The notes under the pieces: model-generated | Told to the model about the DNA's origin: nothing | The model's input: only the letters and a program-made list of their open reading frames with translations | The model's database searches: none | Made by a program: the position numbers and the translations under genes | Source: Odoribacteraceae bacterium | GTDB taxonomy: Bacteria > Bacteroidota > Bacteroidia > Bacteroidales > Marinifilaceae | Assembly: GCA_031267995.1 (NCBI GenBank) | Contig: JAIRXZ010000180.1 | Coordinates: 1-10,001 of the forward strand | Reading direction: 5' to 3' | Length of the DNA stretch: 10,001 nucleotides | Shown here: piece by piece, positions 1 through 5,674 of the stretch | Layout of the letters: every line of letters starts with the position of its first letter | How positions within the stretch are numbered: position 1 is the first letter of the stretch

Positions 1-6
1 TTTCGC

Positions 7-31
7 TGGCGCGGGCTTGTCGCCCGTGCCA
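7..31 (+). repeat. REP-type hairpin, copy 1
   Basis: A 10-bp stem (7-16 with 22-31) closes a 5-base loop (17-21). One pair (11/27) is a G:T wobble in the + strand, so the + strand is the better folding strand. The sequence resembles the repetitive extragenic palindromes spread by REP-associated tyrosine transposases. Two further copies occur in this window, at 56-80 (inverted) and 9888-9910 (same orientation). It lies outside any credible gene. Confidence 0.75.
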
Positions 32-55
32 CCACCGGAAAAGATGGTCTTTCGT

Positions 56-80
56 TGGCACGGACTGCAAGTCCGCGCCA
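56..80 (-). repeat. REP-type hairpin, copy 2 (inverted)
   Basis: The stem 56-65 with 71-80 closes a 5-base loop. Read on the - strand it matches the hairpin at 7-31 in stem length, loop length and position of the single wobble pair, differing mainly at the two stem-top base pairs and loop. The two copies face each other across 24 bases, the arrangement called a BIME in enterobacteria. Whether the pair is transcribed or mobile cannot be told from the window. Confidence 0.72.
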
Positions 81-126
81 GTACCGGGGGATGTTCCGCC
101 ATCGGAGGGGAAGCGCGGCGGAGGAC

Positions 127-153
127 GTGAGACGTGGCACGCTACGTCTCTAC
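127..153 (+). repeat. Second palindromic intergenic repeat, copy 1
   Basis: This 27-base imperfect palindrome has 7-bp arms (129-135 with 144-150). Its last 17 bases (137-153) are identical to 9934-9950, and also to the reverse complement of 9984-10000 at the right edge of the window. Three copies in 10 kb, all intergenic, point to a dispersed genomic repeat. It follows the REP pair on the left, as copy 2 follows the REP on the right. Confidence 0.7.
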
Positions 154-370
154 GCGAAGAGGCGGGCACCCGTTTATTATGTTTTATTACGAATAATTGT
201 TAAACTAGCACGATACTGCCCTGTTTTGCAAACGTTTTTTTTGCTAATATCGCGAAGTTTAATACCGGGCAGTGCTTCGCGGAGTTGATACAGGCCGCCC
301 GGCTTGTGTATTGTGATAAAAACCGTATTATTTGTCGCGTTTAACGACCGAAACCGTTTGAACGGCTAAC
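154..370. other. AT-rich gene-free leader with inverted repeats
   Basis: This stretch is AT-rich compared with the rest of the window and has no credible gene; an open frame crossing its left part (55-288) runs through the REP hairpins and looks spurious. It contains a short hairpin-like gcaaa/tttgc pair (228-232 with 240-244) with an 8-T run, a perfect 7-bp inverted repeat (251-257 with 275-281) and a perfect 6-bp inverted repeat (265-270 with 297-302). The last two interlock, so they are either alternative structures or protein-binding sites. It is the natural place for the promoter and operators of the helix-turn-helix gene that follows. Confidence 0.5.
304..334 (+). promoter_or_regulatory. 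Possible weak promoter of the helix-turn-helix gene
   Basis: TTG at 304-306 is followed after about 20 bases by TATTATTTG (326-334). This resembles the Bacteroidota -33/-7 pair (TTTG and TAnnTTTG) but has one extra base in the -7 element. It lies about 45 bases before the ATG at 380 and directly after the inverted repeats at 251-302, which could then act as upstream operators. The match is imperfect, so the call is tentative. Confidence 0.3.
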
Positions 371-379
371 GTGAGAGGT

Positions 380-1351
380 ATGAAAGAAGAACCATTATTG
401 AAGTGTTTCATCGAAACGATGAGGCTGAAAATCAACCCGGGGGAGAATCTGGCCGTCCACCTGACAGGGGTTTTGCCGCTGGGCAAAGAGGCTATCTATC
501 GCCGCCTGAGGGGGGAGGTGCCGTTCACGTTCGGGGAGGTGGCGCTGATCGCCGGGAACCTGGGGATCTCGCTGGACGAACTGCTGGGGGTGAAGCTGAT
601 GGCCAGTATCCCGTTTTATTTTTCAAGATCTAACGATGATGACGCGCCGCTGACGCGAGGGTACGGGAGCGTCCGGGAGATGAGGGGGTTGATCGACGAG
701 GCGAGGGAGGATCGCGACCCGGAGTCGCGGGCGGGCGTGGCGCTGAACACGTTGCCGGTGGCGCTGATGATGAAGCACGCGGGGCTGTTGCGGTTTCGGG
801 CGTTTAAACTGCTGTACCAGGAGGGGAAGGATGACCCGCCCGTGGCGTACGGCGAGGTGACGAGCGACGAGCGGTTGTTGCATTACGGGCTGGAGACGTA
901 CCTGTCGTTTGCCCGCGTGGGGCACGTTTGCGTGGTGATCGACCGGATGATTTTCGCTTACATGGTGAACGATGTCCGGTCGTTTGCCCTGGCGGGGTTG
1001 CTGACGGGCGAGGAGGTGGCGCTGATCAAGAGCGATTTGCTGGCGCTGGTGGACGAGCTGGAGCGGATCACGGCGACGGGAAGGAACGAGATGGGGAACA
1101 CGCTGGAGTTTTACTTGTCGGACGTGAATTTCGAGTCGACGTATACTTATATTTCGTCGAGGGGTGGGAAGTGGTGCTCGATCGCTATTTTCTCGACGAA
1201 TTCGCTGTACTCGCTTCACGCCAACATGTTCGAGGCGGTGAAGGAGTGGGTGGATTCGCTGAAGCAGCTTTCGTGCCTGATCACGAAGGCGGGGGAGGTG
1301 TATCGCTGGCAGTTTTTCAAGAGGCAGCGGGAGCTGGTGGGGGAGCTGTGA
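380..1351 (+). CDS. Uncharacterised protein with N-terminal helix-turn-helix
   Basis: The protein has 323 residues from the ATG at 380; a GTG at 371 would add three residues, and ATG is preferred. Residues about 22-70 look like a Cro/C1- or BetR-like DNA-binding domain: a segment reading KEAIYRRLRG (36-45) would form the recognition helix and is followed by a helix ending in GISLDELLG. The remaining 250 residues are soluble, with no signal peptide or membrane segment, and match no domain I can name. Proteins of this design occur in Bacteroidales as putative regulators; I recall the family only in outline. It lies in the same direction as the ATP synthase operon and 144 bases before it, but a promoter and a terminator-like hairpin separate them, so it is probably its own transcript. 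Control of the atp operon by it is possible but unproven. Confidence 0.7.
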   Translation: MKEEPLLKCFIETMRLKINPGENLAVHLTGVLPLGKEAIYRRLRGEVPFTFGEVALIAGNLGISLDELLGVKLMASIPFYFSRSNDDDAPLTRGYGSVREMRGLIDEAREDRDPESRAGVALNTLPVALMMKHAGLLRFRAFKLLYQEGKDDPPVAYGEVTSDERLLHYGLETYLSFARVGHVCVVIDRMIFAYMVNDVRSFALAGLLTGEEVALIKSDLLALVDELERITATGRNEMGNTLEFYLSDVNFESTYTYISSRGGKWCSIAIFSTNSLYSLHANMFEAVKEWVDSLKQLSCLITKAGEVYRWQFFKRQRELVGEL

Positions 1352-1381
1352 GGGGAGGAGGTCAAAAAATAAAGCCTTTTA

Positions 1382-1412
1382 TTGCTTAAATAAGATTTAG
1401 AATATATCTTTG
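1382..1412 (+). promoter_or_regulatory. Probable promoter of the ATP synthase operon
   Basis: TATCTTTG at 1405-1412 is an exact match to the Bacteroidota -7 consensus TAnnTTTG. TTG at 1382-1384 lies 20 bases upstream, the usual spacing of the -33 element. The surrounding bases 1365-1411 are AT-rich in an otherwise GC-rich area. Transcription would start near 1419, giving a leader of about 75 bases before atpD. No second candidate of similar quality lies between 1445 and 1495. Confidence 0.65.
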
Positions 1413-1420
1413 CCCGCCTG

Positions 1421-1444
1421 CCCGCCCGTGGATGGCGGGTTTTT
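1421..1444 (+). terminator. Hairpin plus T tract between the helix-turn-helix gene and atpD
   Basis: A perfect 6-bp GC stem (1421-1426 with 1434-1439) closes a 7-base loop and is followed by five T (1440-1444), the form of an intrinsic terminator. A second copy of the left arm (1413-1418) could pair instead. It would end transcripts of the upstream gene, whose stop is at 1351. It lies after, not before, the probable atp promoter, so the atp transcript would begin with this hairpin; there it may act as a 5' stabilising structure or weak attenuator. Confidence 0.55.
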
Positions 1445-1495
1445 CGGCATGAATTGTGCAAGCGGGAGGGGCGTTGGAGTGTAATATGAATTTAA

Positions 1496-3010
1496 ATGGA
1501 AATTATGATACAACGAATCGGGTACGTGACGCAGGTGATAGGGCCTGTGGTGGATGTTATTTTCGAGGGCGAGGATACGGAGTTGCCGCCGATTTTCCAG
1601 GCGCTGGAGATTGAACGGGAGAACGGGGGGAAGCTGATCGTGGAGGTGGAGCAGCACGTGGGGGAGAGCACGGTGAGGTGCGTGGCGATGGATTCGACGG
1701 ACGGGCTGTTCCGGGGGATGCGGGTGACGGATCTGGGGCGGACGCTGGCGATGCCGGTGGGCGAGCAGGTGAAGGGACGGCTGCTGAACGTGATGGGGGA
1801 CGCGATTGATTACCTGGCGCCGCTGAGTTACGAGGATACGCGGACGATTCACCGGGAGGCGCCGAGGTTCGAGGATCTTTCGATTTCGGAGGAGTTCCTG
1901 TTTACGGGTATCAAGGTGATTGATTTGCTGGAGCCGTATTCGAAGGGGGGAAAGATCGGGCTGTTCGGGGGCGCCGGCGTGGGGAAGACGGTGCTGATCA
2001 TGGAGATGATTAATAATATAGCGAAGGGGCATAACGGGTATTCCGTGTTTGCCGGCGTGGGCGAACGGACGAGGGAGGGGAATGATTTGCTGAGGGAGAT
2101 GATCGATTCGGGGGTGATCAAGTACGGGGAGAAGTTCCGCGGGGAGATGGACGAGGGGATGTGGAACCTGAAGAGCGTGGATATGGAGCAGGTGAGGCAG
2201 TCGCAGGCGACGCTGGTGTTTGGCCAGATGAACGAGCCGCCAGGGGCGCGCCTCCGCGTGGGGCTTGCCGGGCTGACGGTGGCGGAGGCTTTCCGCGATT
2301 CGAGCGAGGAGGGGAAGGAGATTTTGTTTTTTATCGATAATATTTTCCGGTTCACGCAGGCGGGGTCGGAGGTGTCGGCGCTGCTGGGACGGATGCCGTC
2401 GGCCGTGGGGTACCAGCCGACGCTGGCCTCGGAGATGGGGAAGTTGCAGGAGCGTATTACTTCTACCAAGAACGGGTCGATCACGTCGATCCAGGCGATT
2501 TACGTGCCGGCGGATGATTTGACCGATCCGGCGCCGGCAACGACTTTTAATTTCCTGGACGCGACAACGGTGCTGAGCAGGAAGATCGCCGAGCTGGGGA
2601 TTTACCCGTCGGTTGACCCGCTGGAGTCTTCGTCGAGGATCCTGGATCCGGGCATTGTCGGGGAGGAGCATTATAACACGGCGCAACGGGTGATCGAGCT
2701 GTTGCAGCATTATCACGAGTTGCAGGATATTATAGCGATCCTGGGGGTGGACGAGCTGTCCGATTCCGATAAGGTGGTGGTGGCGCGCGCCCGGCGGGCA
2801 CAGCGTTTCCTGTCGCAACCGTTCCACATGGCGGAGCAGTTTACCGGTATGCCGGGGGTGATGGTGCCGCTGCACGAGACGATCCGGGGGTTCAAGATGA
2901 TCCTCGATGGCGAGATGGACGAGTATCCCGAACAGGCTTTCATGAATGTCGGCACGATTGACGACGTGGTGAAGAAGGGTCAGGAAATGCTTGCCGAGGC
3001 AGGAAAATAA
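1496..3010 (+). CDS. atpD: F1Fo ATP synthase subunit beta
   Basis: This is the catalytic subunit of F1, which makes ATP from ADP and phosphate at the cytoplasmic face of the inner membrane; three copies alternate with AtpA. The sequence shows the Walker A motif GGAGVGKT (158-165, Lys164), the catalytic GER segment (Glu190, Arg191), Walker B ILFFIDN (Asp281) and the ALLGRMPSAVGYQPTL stretch. The lever motif is DELSDSD (419-425) instead of DELSEED. At 504 residues it is longer than the 460 of E. coli, mostly because of an insertion of roughly 28 residues at about 205-232 that is typical of Bacteroidota. Translation may start at 1496 or at the ATG at 1505; either leaves the conserved RIGYVTQVIGPVVDV start intact. 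There is no Shine-Dalgarno, only an A/T-rich stretch. It is the first gene of the operon, and atpC follows after 9 bases. Confidence 0.98.
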   Translation: MEIMIQRIGYVTQVIGPVVDVIFEGEDTELPPIFQALEIERENGGKLIVEVEQHVGESTVRCVAMDSTDGLFRGMRVTDLGRTLAMPVGEQVKGRLLNVMGDAIDYLAPLSYEDTRTIHREAPRFEDLSISEEFLFTGIKVIDLLEPYSKGGKIGLFGGAGVGKTVLIMEMINNIAKGHNGYSVFAGVGERTREGNDLLREMIDSGVIKYGEKFRGEMDEGMWNLKSVDMEQVRQSQATLVFGQMNEPPGARLRVGLAGLTVAEAFRDSSEEGKEILFFIDNIFRFTQAGSEVSALLGRMPSAVGYQPTLASEMGKLQERITSTKNGSITSIQAIYVPADDLTDPAPATTFNFLDATTVLSRKIAELGIYPSVDPLESSSRILDPGIVGEEHYNTAQRVIELLQHYHELQDIIAILGVDELSDSDKVVVARARRAQRFLSQPFHMAEQFTGMPGVMVPLHETIRGFKMILDGEMDEYPEQAFMNVGTIDDVVKKGQEMLAEAGK

Positions 3011-3019
3011 GAGGCGAGG

Positions 3020-3253
3020 ATGGTACTGAAGATTATTTCTCCTGAACGGGTGCTTCACCAAGGTGAGGTGGAGAGTGTTACCCTGCCCGGGGCGCTGGGG
3101 TTTTTCATGGTTTTGAAGGATCACGCGCCGCTGGTTTCCGCGCTGACGGCGGGGGAGATCGCGTACGTGGAGGGGGGAAGCGAGCACGCGCTGGGCATCG
3201 AACGGGGCGTGGTGGAGGTGAGGAGTAATGAAGTGGTGGTATGTATTAGCTGA
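3020..3253 (+). CDS. atpC: F1Fo ATP synthase subunit epsilon, short form
   Basis: Epsilon joins the gamma shaft to the c ring in the central stalk. The 77 residues cover only the N-terminal beta-sandwich, with the recognisable segment GALGFFMVLKDHAPLVSAL near residues 24-42. The C-terminal two-helix domain of the usual 130-140-residue protein is absent, and with it the part that inhibits ATP hydrolysis in E. coli. The frame ends cleanly at TGA, and atpB begins 6 bases later, so there is no room for a lost C-terminus. Short epsilon subunits are usual in this phylum, so this is a lineage trait and not a mutation. Confidence 0.93.
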   Translation: MVLKIISPERVLHQGEVESVTLPGALGFFMVLKDHAPLVSALTAGEIAYVEGGSEHALGIERGVVEVRSNEVVVCIS

Positions 3254-3259
3254 CAGATC

Positions 3260-4294
3260 ATGCGAAAAAGGGTGTTGTATATAGTAGCGTTCCTGGGCTT
3301 GTTGCTCTGCACGCCGACGCGGGGGTTCGCCCGTGGCGAGGAGGAGCCGGGGAAGTTCAACCTGAGAGAGGTGATTTTTACCCACCTGGGCGACGAGTAT
3401 AGCTGGGAGCTGCCGGGTGGGGCGGCAATTCATTTGCCGGTGATTGTCAGGGATCGCGAGGGGCAGTGGCATTGCTTTAGCTCGAGCCGCTTGAATGACG
3501 GGGCTGAACACGAGGGGTTTTATCTCGCCCGCGAGGGGGATCGGGCGCGCAAGGTGGTGGCGAGGGATCAGGAGGGGAACGAGTACCGGCCGCTGGATTT
3601 TTCGATAACGAAGAACGTGGTGGCTATCGGGATTGGCTCGCTCCTCACGGCGTTGGTGGCGCTGACGCTGGCGCGATATTATAAGCGCAAGCGCTTTAAG
3701 GCGCCGCGGAAAGGGGTGGGGTTTATCGAGTCGCTGGTGGAGATGGTGTACACGGAGGTGGTGGTGGAGGTGCTGGAGAAGGACGCGCGGCGGTTCGGGC
3801 CTTACCTGCTGACGCTCTTTTTCTTTATTTTGCTTTCTAATTTGCTGGGGATGATCGTGATTTTCCCCGGTGGGGCTAACGTGACGGGGAATATCTCGGT
3901 GACGCTGGCGCTGGCGTTGTGCACTTTCGTGCTGGTGAATGTCTCCGGGAAGAAACATTACTGGCGCGAGACTTTTTGGCCGGACGTGCCGCTGTGGTTG
4001 AAGTTTCCTATCCCGCTGATGCCCCTGATCGAGGTGTTTAGCGTGCTGACGAAGCCTATCGCACTGATGATTCGTCTTTTTGCCAATATGCTGGGGGGAC
4101 ACCTGATCGCGCTGATTCTCGTTTCCCTGATCTTTTTGCTGGGGGCGCTGGGGAGCGCCGTGATGGGGGGGACGATCGTGATCTCTATCCTCTTTTCTTT
4201 GTTCATGAATGTGTTACACCTTTTGATAGCTTTCATACAGGCCTATGTCTTTATGATGCTGTCGACGATTTTTATACGATTAGCGAGAGAATAA
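3260..4294 (+). CDS. atpB: F1Fo ATP synthase subunit a
   Basis: Subunit a forms the two proton half-channels beside the c ring in the inner membrane. The 344-residue protein begins with a signal peptide (MRKR, a hydrophobic core, cleavage near residue 25) and a periplasmic domain of about 90 residues, an extension common in Bacteroidota. The first membrane helix of the conserved part lies near 119-141, and several more follow. The essential arginine is Arg272 in the segment IRLFANMLGGH, and the conserved glutamine is Gln327 in AFIQAYVF. The two positions that hold Glu219 and His245 in E. coli are both histidine here (His281 and His320). It lies 6 bases after atpC and 33 before atpE. Confidence 0.96.
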   Translation: MRKRVLYIVAFLGLLLCTPTRGFARGEEEPGKFNLREVIFTHLGDEYSWELPGGAAIHLPVIVRDREGQWHCFSSSRLNDGAEHEGFYLAREGDRARKVVARDQEGNEYRPLDFSITKNVVAIGIGSLLTALVALTLARYYKRKRFKAPRKGVGFIESLVEMVYTEVVVEVLEKDARRFGPYLLTLFFFILLSNLLGMIVIFPGGANVTGNISVTLALALCTFVLVNVSGKKHYWRETFWPDVPLWLKFPIPLMPLIEVFSVLTKPIALMIRLFANMLGGHLIALILVSLIFLLGALGSAVMGGTIVISILFSLFMNVLHLLIAFIQAYVFMMLSTIFIRLARE

Positions 4295-4327
4295 TTCTGA
4301 ATAGTTACACCAATTAAAATTAGAGCT

Positions 4328-4576
4328 ATGTTAAGTATGATTTTATTACAGGCCGGGATCAGTTTCGTGGAACTTGGAGCGGCGATTGGAGCGGGTCTGG
4401 CAGTGTTGGGCGCCGGCATCGGTATCGGCAAAATCGGTTCCTCGGCAATGGACGCGATAGGGCGGCAACCGGAGGCTACCAACAAGGTGCGGACGAATAT
4501 GATCGTGGTGGCCGCCTTGATCGAGGGGGTAGCCCTGCTGGCCATCGTGCTCTGCGTCCTCGTGCTATTTATTTAA
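4328..4576 (+). CDS. atpE: F1Fo ATP synthase subunit c
   Basis: This proteolipid forms the rotating c ring of Fo. The 82 residues make two membrane helices. The first carries a glycine-repeat motif (Gly21 to Gly34), the polar loop has Arg46-Gln47-Pro48, and the second carries the ion-binding Glu66 in ALIEGVALLA. A glycine follows Glu66 and the helix lacks the Gln/Ser/Thr ligand set of known sodium rings, which fits a proton-driven enzyme. The start at 4328 gives a normal length and follows an A/T-rich stretch (about 4310-4322). Its stop overlaps the Shine-Dalgarno sequence of atpF. Confidence 0.96.
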   Translation: MLSMILLQAGISFVELGAAIGAGLAVLGAGIGIGKIGSSAMDAIGRQPEATNKVRTNMIVVAALIEGVALLAIVLCVLVLFI

Positions 4577-4581
4577 GGAGG
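4575..4581 (+). promoter_or_regulatory. Strong Shine-Dalgarno site of atpF
   Basis: AAGGAGG overlaps the last two bases of the atpE stop codon and ends four bases before the ATG at 4586. It is the only near-perfect Shine-Dalgarno I see before any gene in the window. Others, such as atpE, atpG and slyD, have A/T-rich stretches containing TTAAAT-like words instead. The overlap with the atpE stop would suit coupled translation of c and b subunits. Confidence 0.7.
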
Positions 4582-4585
4582 GGTT

Positions 4586-5074
4586 ATGTCACTGTTCACG
4601 CCTGAGTTTGGTTTGGTGTTTTGGATGCTCGTCATCTTCTTGATCCTGCTGGGGGTGCTGGGGAAATTCGTGTGGCCGGTTATTATCAATAACATGGAGG
4701 AACGCGCCGCCTTTATCGACAAGGGGGTGGAGTTTACCCAAGAGGCGGAAAAGGATCGGGAACAGGCGAAAGCGGACGTTCGATCTCTGTTGGCGGACGC
4801 CCGAAAGCAGCAGATGGACATCCTGCAACAAACGGAGCGCATGAAACAGGAGATCCTCGACAAGGCGCAACAAACGGCCGCCCACGAGGCAAAACGAATC
4901 ATGGATTCGGCGAAACTCTCCATAGAGCAAGCGAAGGTGGAGGCCGAGTTGCAGTTGCGCAAACAGGCGGGCTTGCTGTCGCTGCAAATTGCCGAGCAGG
5001 TGATCCGCCGGGATCTCTCCAGCGAGGAGTCCCAGATGAAATTGATCGATAAGCTATTAAACGAGAACGGGTGA
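4586..5074 (+). CDS. atpF: F1Fo ATP synthase subunit b
   Basis: Subunit b is the peripheral stalk that holds F1 still against the turning ring. The 162-residue protein has one N-terminal membrane helix (about 8-28, FGLVFWMLVIFLILLG) and then a long charged coiled coil rich in Glu, Lys, Gln and Ala (about 38-150), the expected design and length. The C-terminus resembles the delta-binding end of the family. It begins 9 bases after the atpE stop; atpH follows after 33 bases. Confidence 0.95.
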   Translation: MSLFTPEFGLVFWMLVIFLILLGVLGKFVWPVIINNMEERAAFIDKGVEFTQEAEKDREQAKADVRSLLADARKQQMDILQQTERMKQEILDKAQQTAAHEAKRIMDSAKLSIEQAKVEAELQLRKQAGLLSLQIAEQVIRRDLSSEESQMKLIDKLLNENG

Positions 5075-5107
5075 TGAGTGTCCCCCGCGTCTTAACACGT
5101 AATTTCT

Positions 5108-5659
5108 ATGGATGAGGGATTGATTTCACGACGCTACGCCAAGGCGCTGTTCCGCTACGCCGGCGAACGGGAGGAGCGACGGCTGATCTACGGGAAGATG
5201 AAGCTCTTCCAGGAGAATGACGCCCGCCACCCCGGGTTGCGCAAGGCCTTGCAGAACCCGATGATGCCGGCGAAAACGAAGGAAGAGCTGCTGGCAACGG
5301 CCGTGGGAATCCAGGCTGCCGGACAGGAGATGCCCGCCCTCCGACTGTGGATTCGCTTGTTGATCCGCAACCGCCGGGAGATGCACGCGAAGGCTATCTC
5401 CATGATGTACGAGGAGATATACCGCTCCACCTACGGCATCCTCCGGGTGAAGGTGACGACGGCCGTGCCGCTCTCGCCCGCGATGCACGAGAAGGTGGAG
5501 AGCTTCATCCGGGCGCGTTCCGAGAAAATCCTGGAGTTCCTCTACAAGGTGGAGCCGGCCATCGTCGGGGGAATTATCCTGGAGATCGACTCCCAACAAT
5601 ACGACGCCTCCGTGAGCCGGAAATTGCGAGAGATACGCGCGGAATTTTTAAAGAAATAA
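5108..5659 (+). CDS. atpH: F1Fo ATP synthase subunit delta
   Basis: Delta joins the top of F1 to the b stalk. The 183-residue length is normal. The N-terminus has the family pattern SRRYAKALF, and the C-terminus has the signature region around KVEPAIVGGIILEID followed by a terminal helix ending in REIRAEFLKK. The frame begins at ATG 5108, which gives a family-like start; no strong ribosome-binding site is seen. atpA starts 15 bases after its stop. Confidence 0.94.
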   Translation: MDEGLISRRYAKALFRYAGEREERRLIYGKMKLFQENDARHPGLRKALQNPMMPAKTKEELLATAVGIQAAGQEMPALRLWIRLLIRNRREMHAKAISMMYEEIYRSTYGILRVKVTTAVPLSPAMHEKVESFIRARSEKILEFLYKVEPAIVGGIILEIDSQQYDASVSRKLREIRAEFLKK

Positions 5660-5674
5660 TCAATTGACAACGTC

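Noticed and set aside
1..153. CRISPR-like repeats
   Set aside because: The repeats are hairpins of two different families in mixed orientation, without regular spacing or spacers.
55..288. A 77-codon open frame on the + strand
   Set aside because: It runs through a REP hairpin and the second palindrome, is Arg-rich at its start, and has no homology that I recognise.
928..1389. A 153-codon + strand frame inside the helix-turn-helix gene
   Set aside because: It is a Gly-rich alternative frame of the real gene.
1397..4102. A 901-codon open frame on the - strand
   Set aside because: It lies opposite atpD, atpC and atpB, is full of His, Arg, Pro and Gln, and matches no family. Long antisense frames arise from the strongly G-rich codons of the genes on the + strand.
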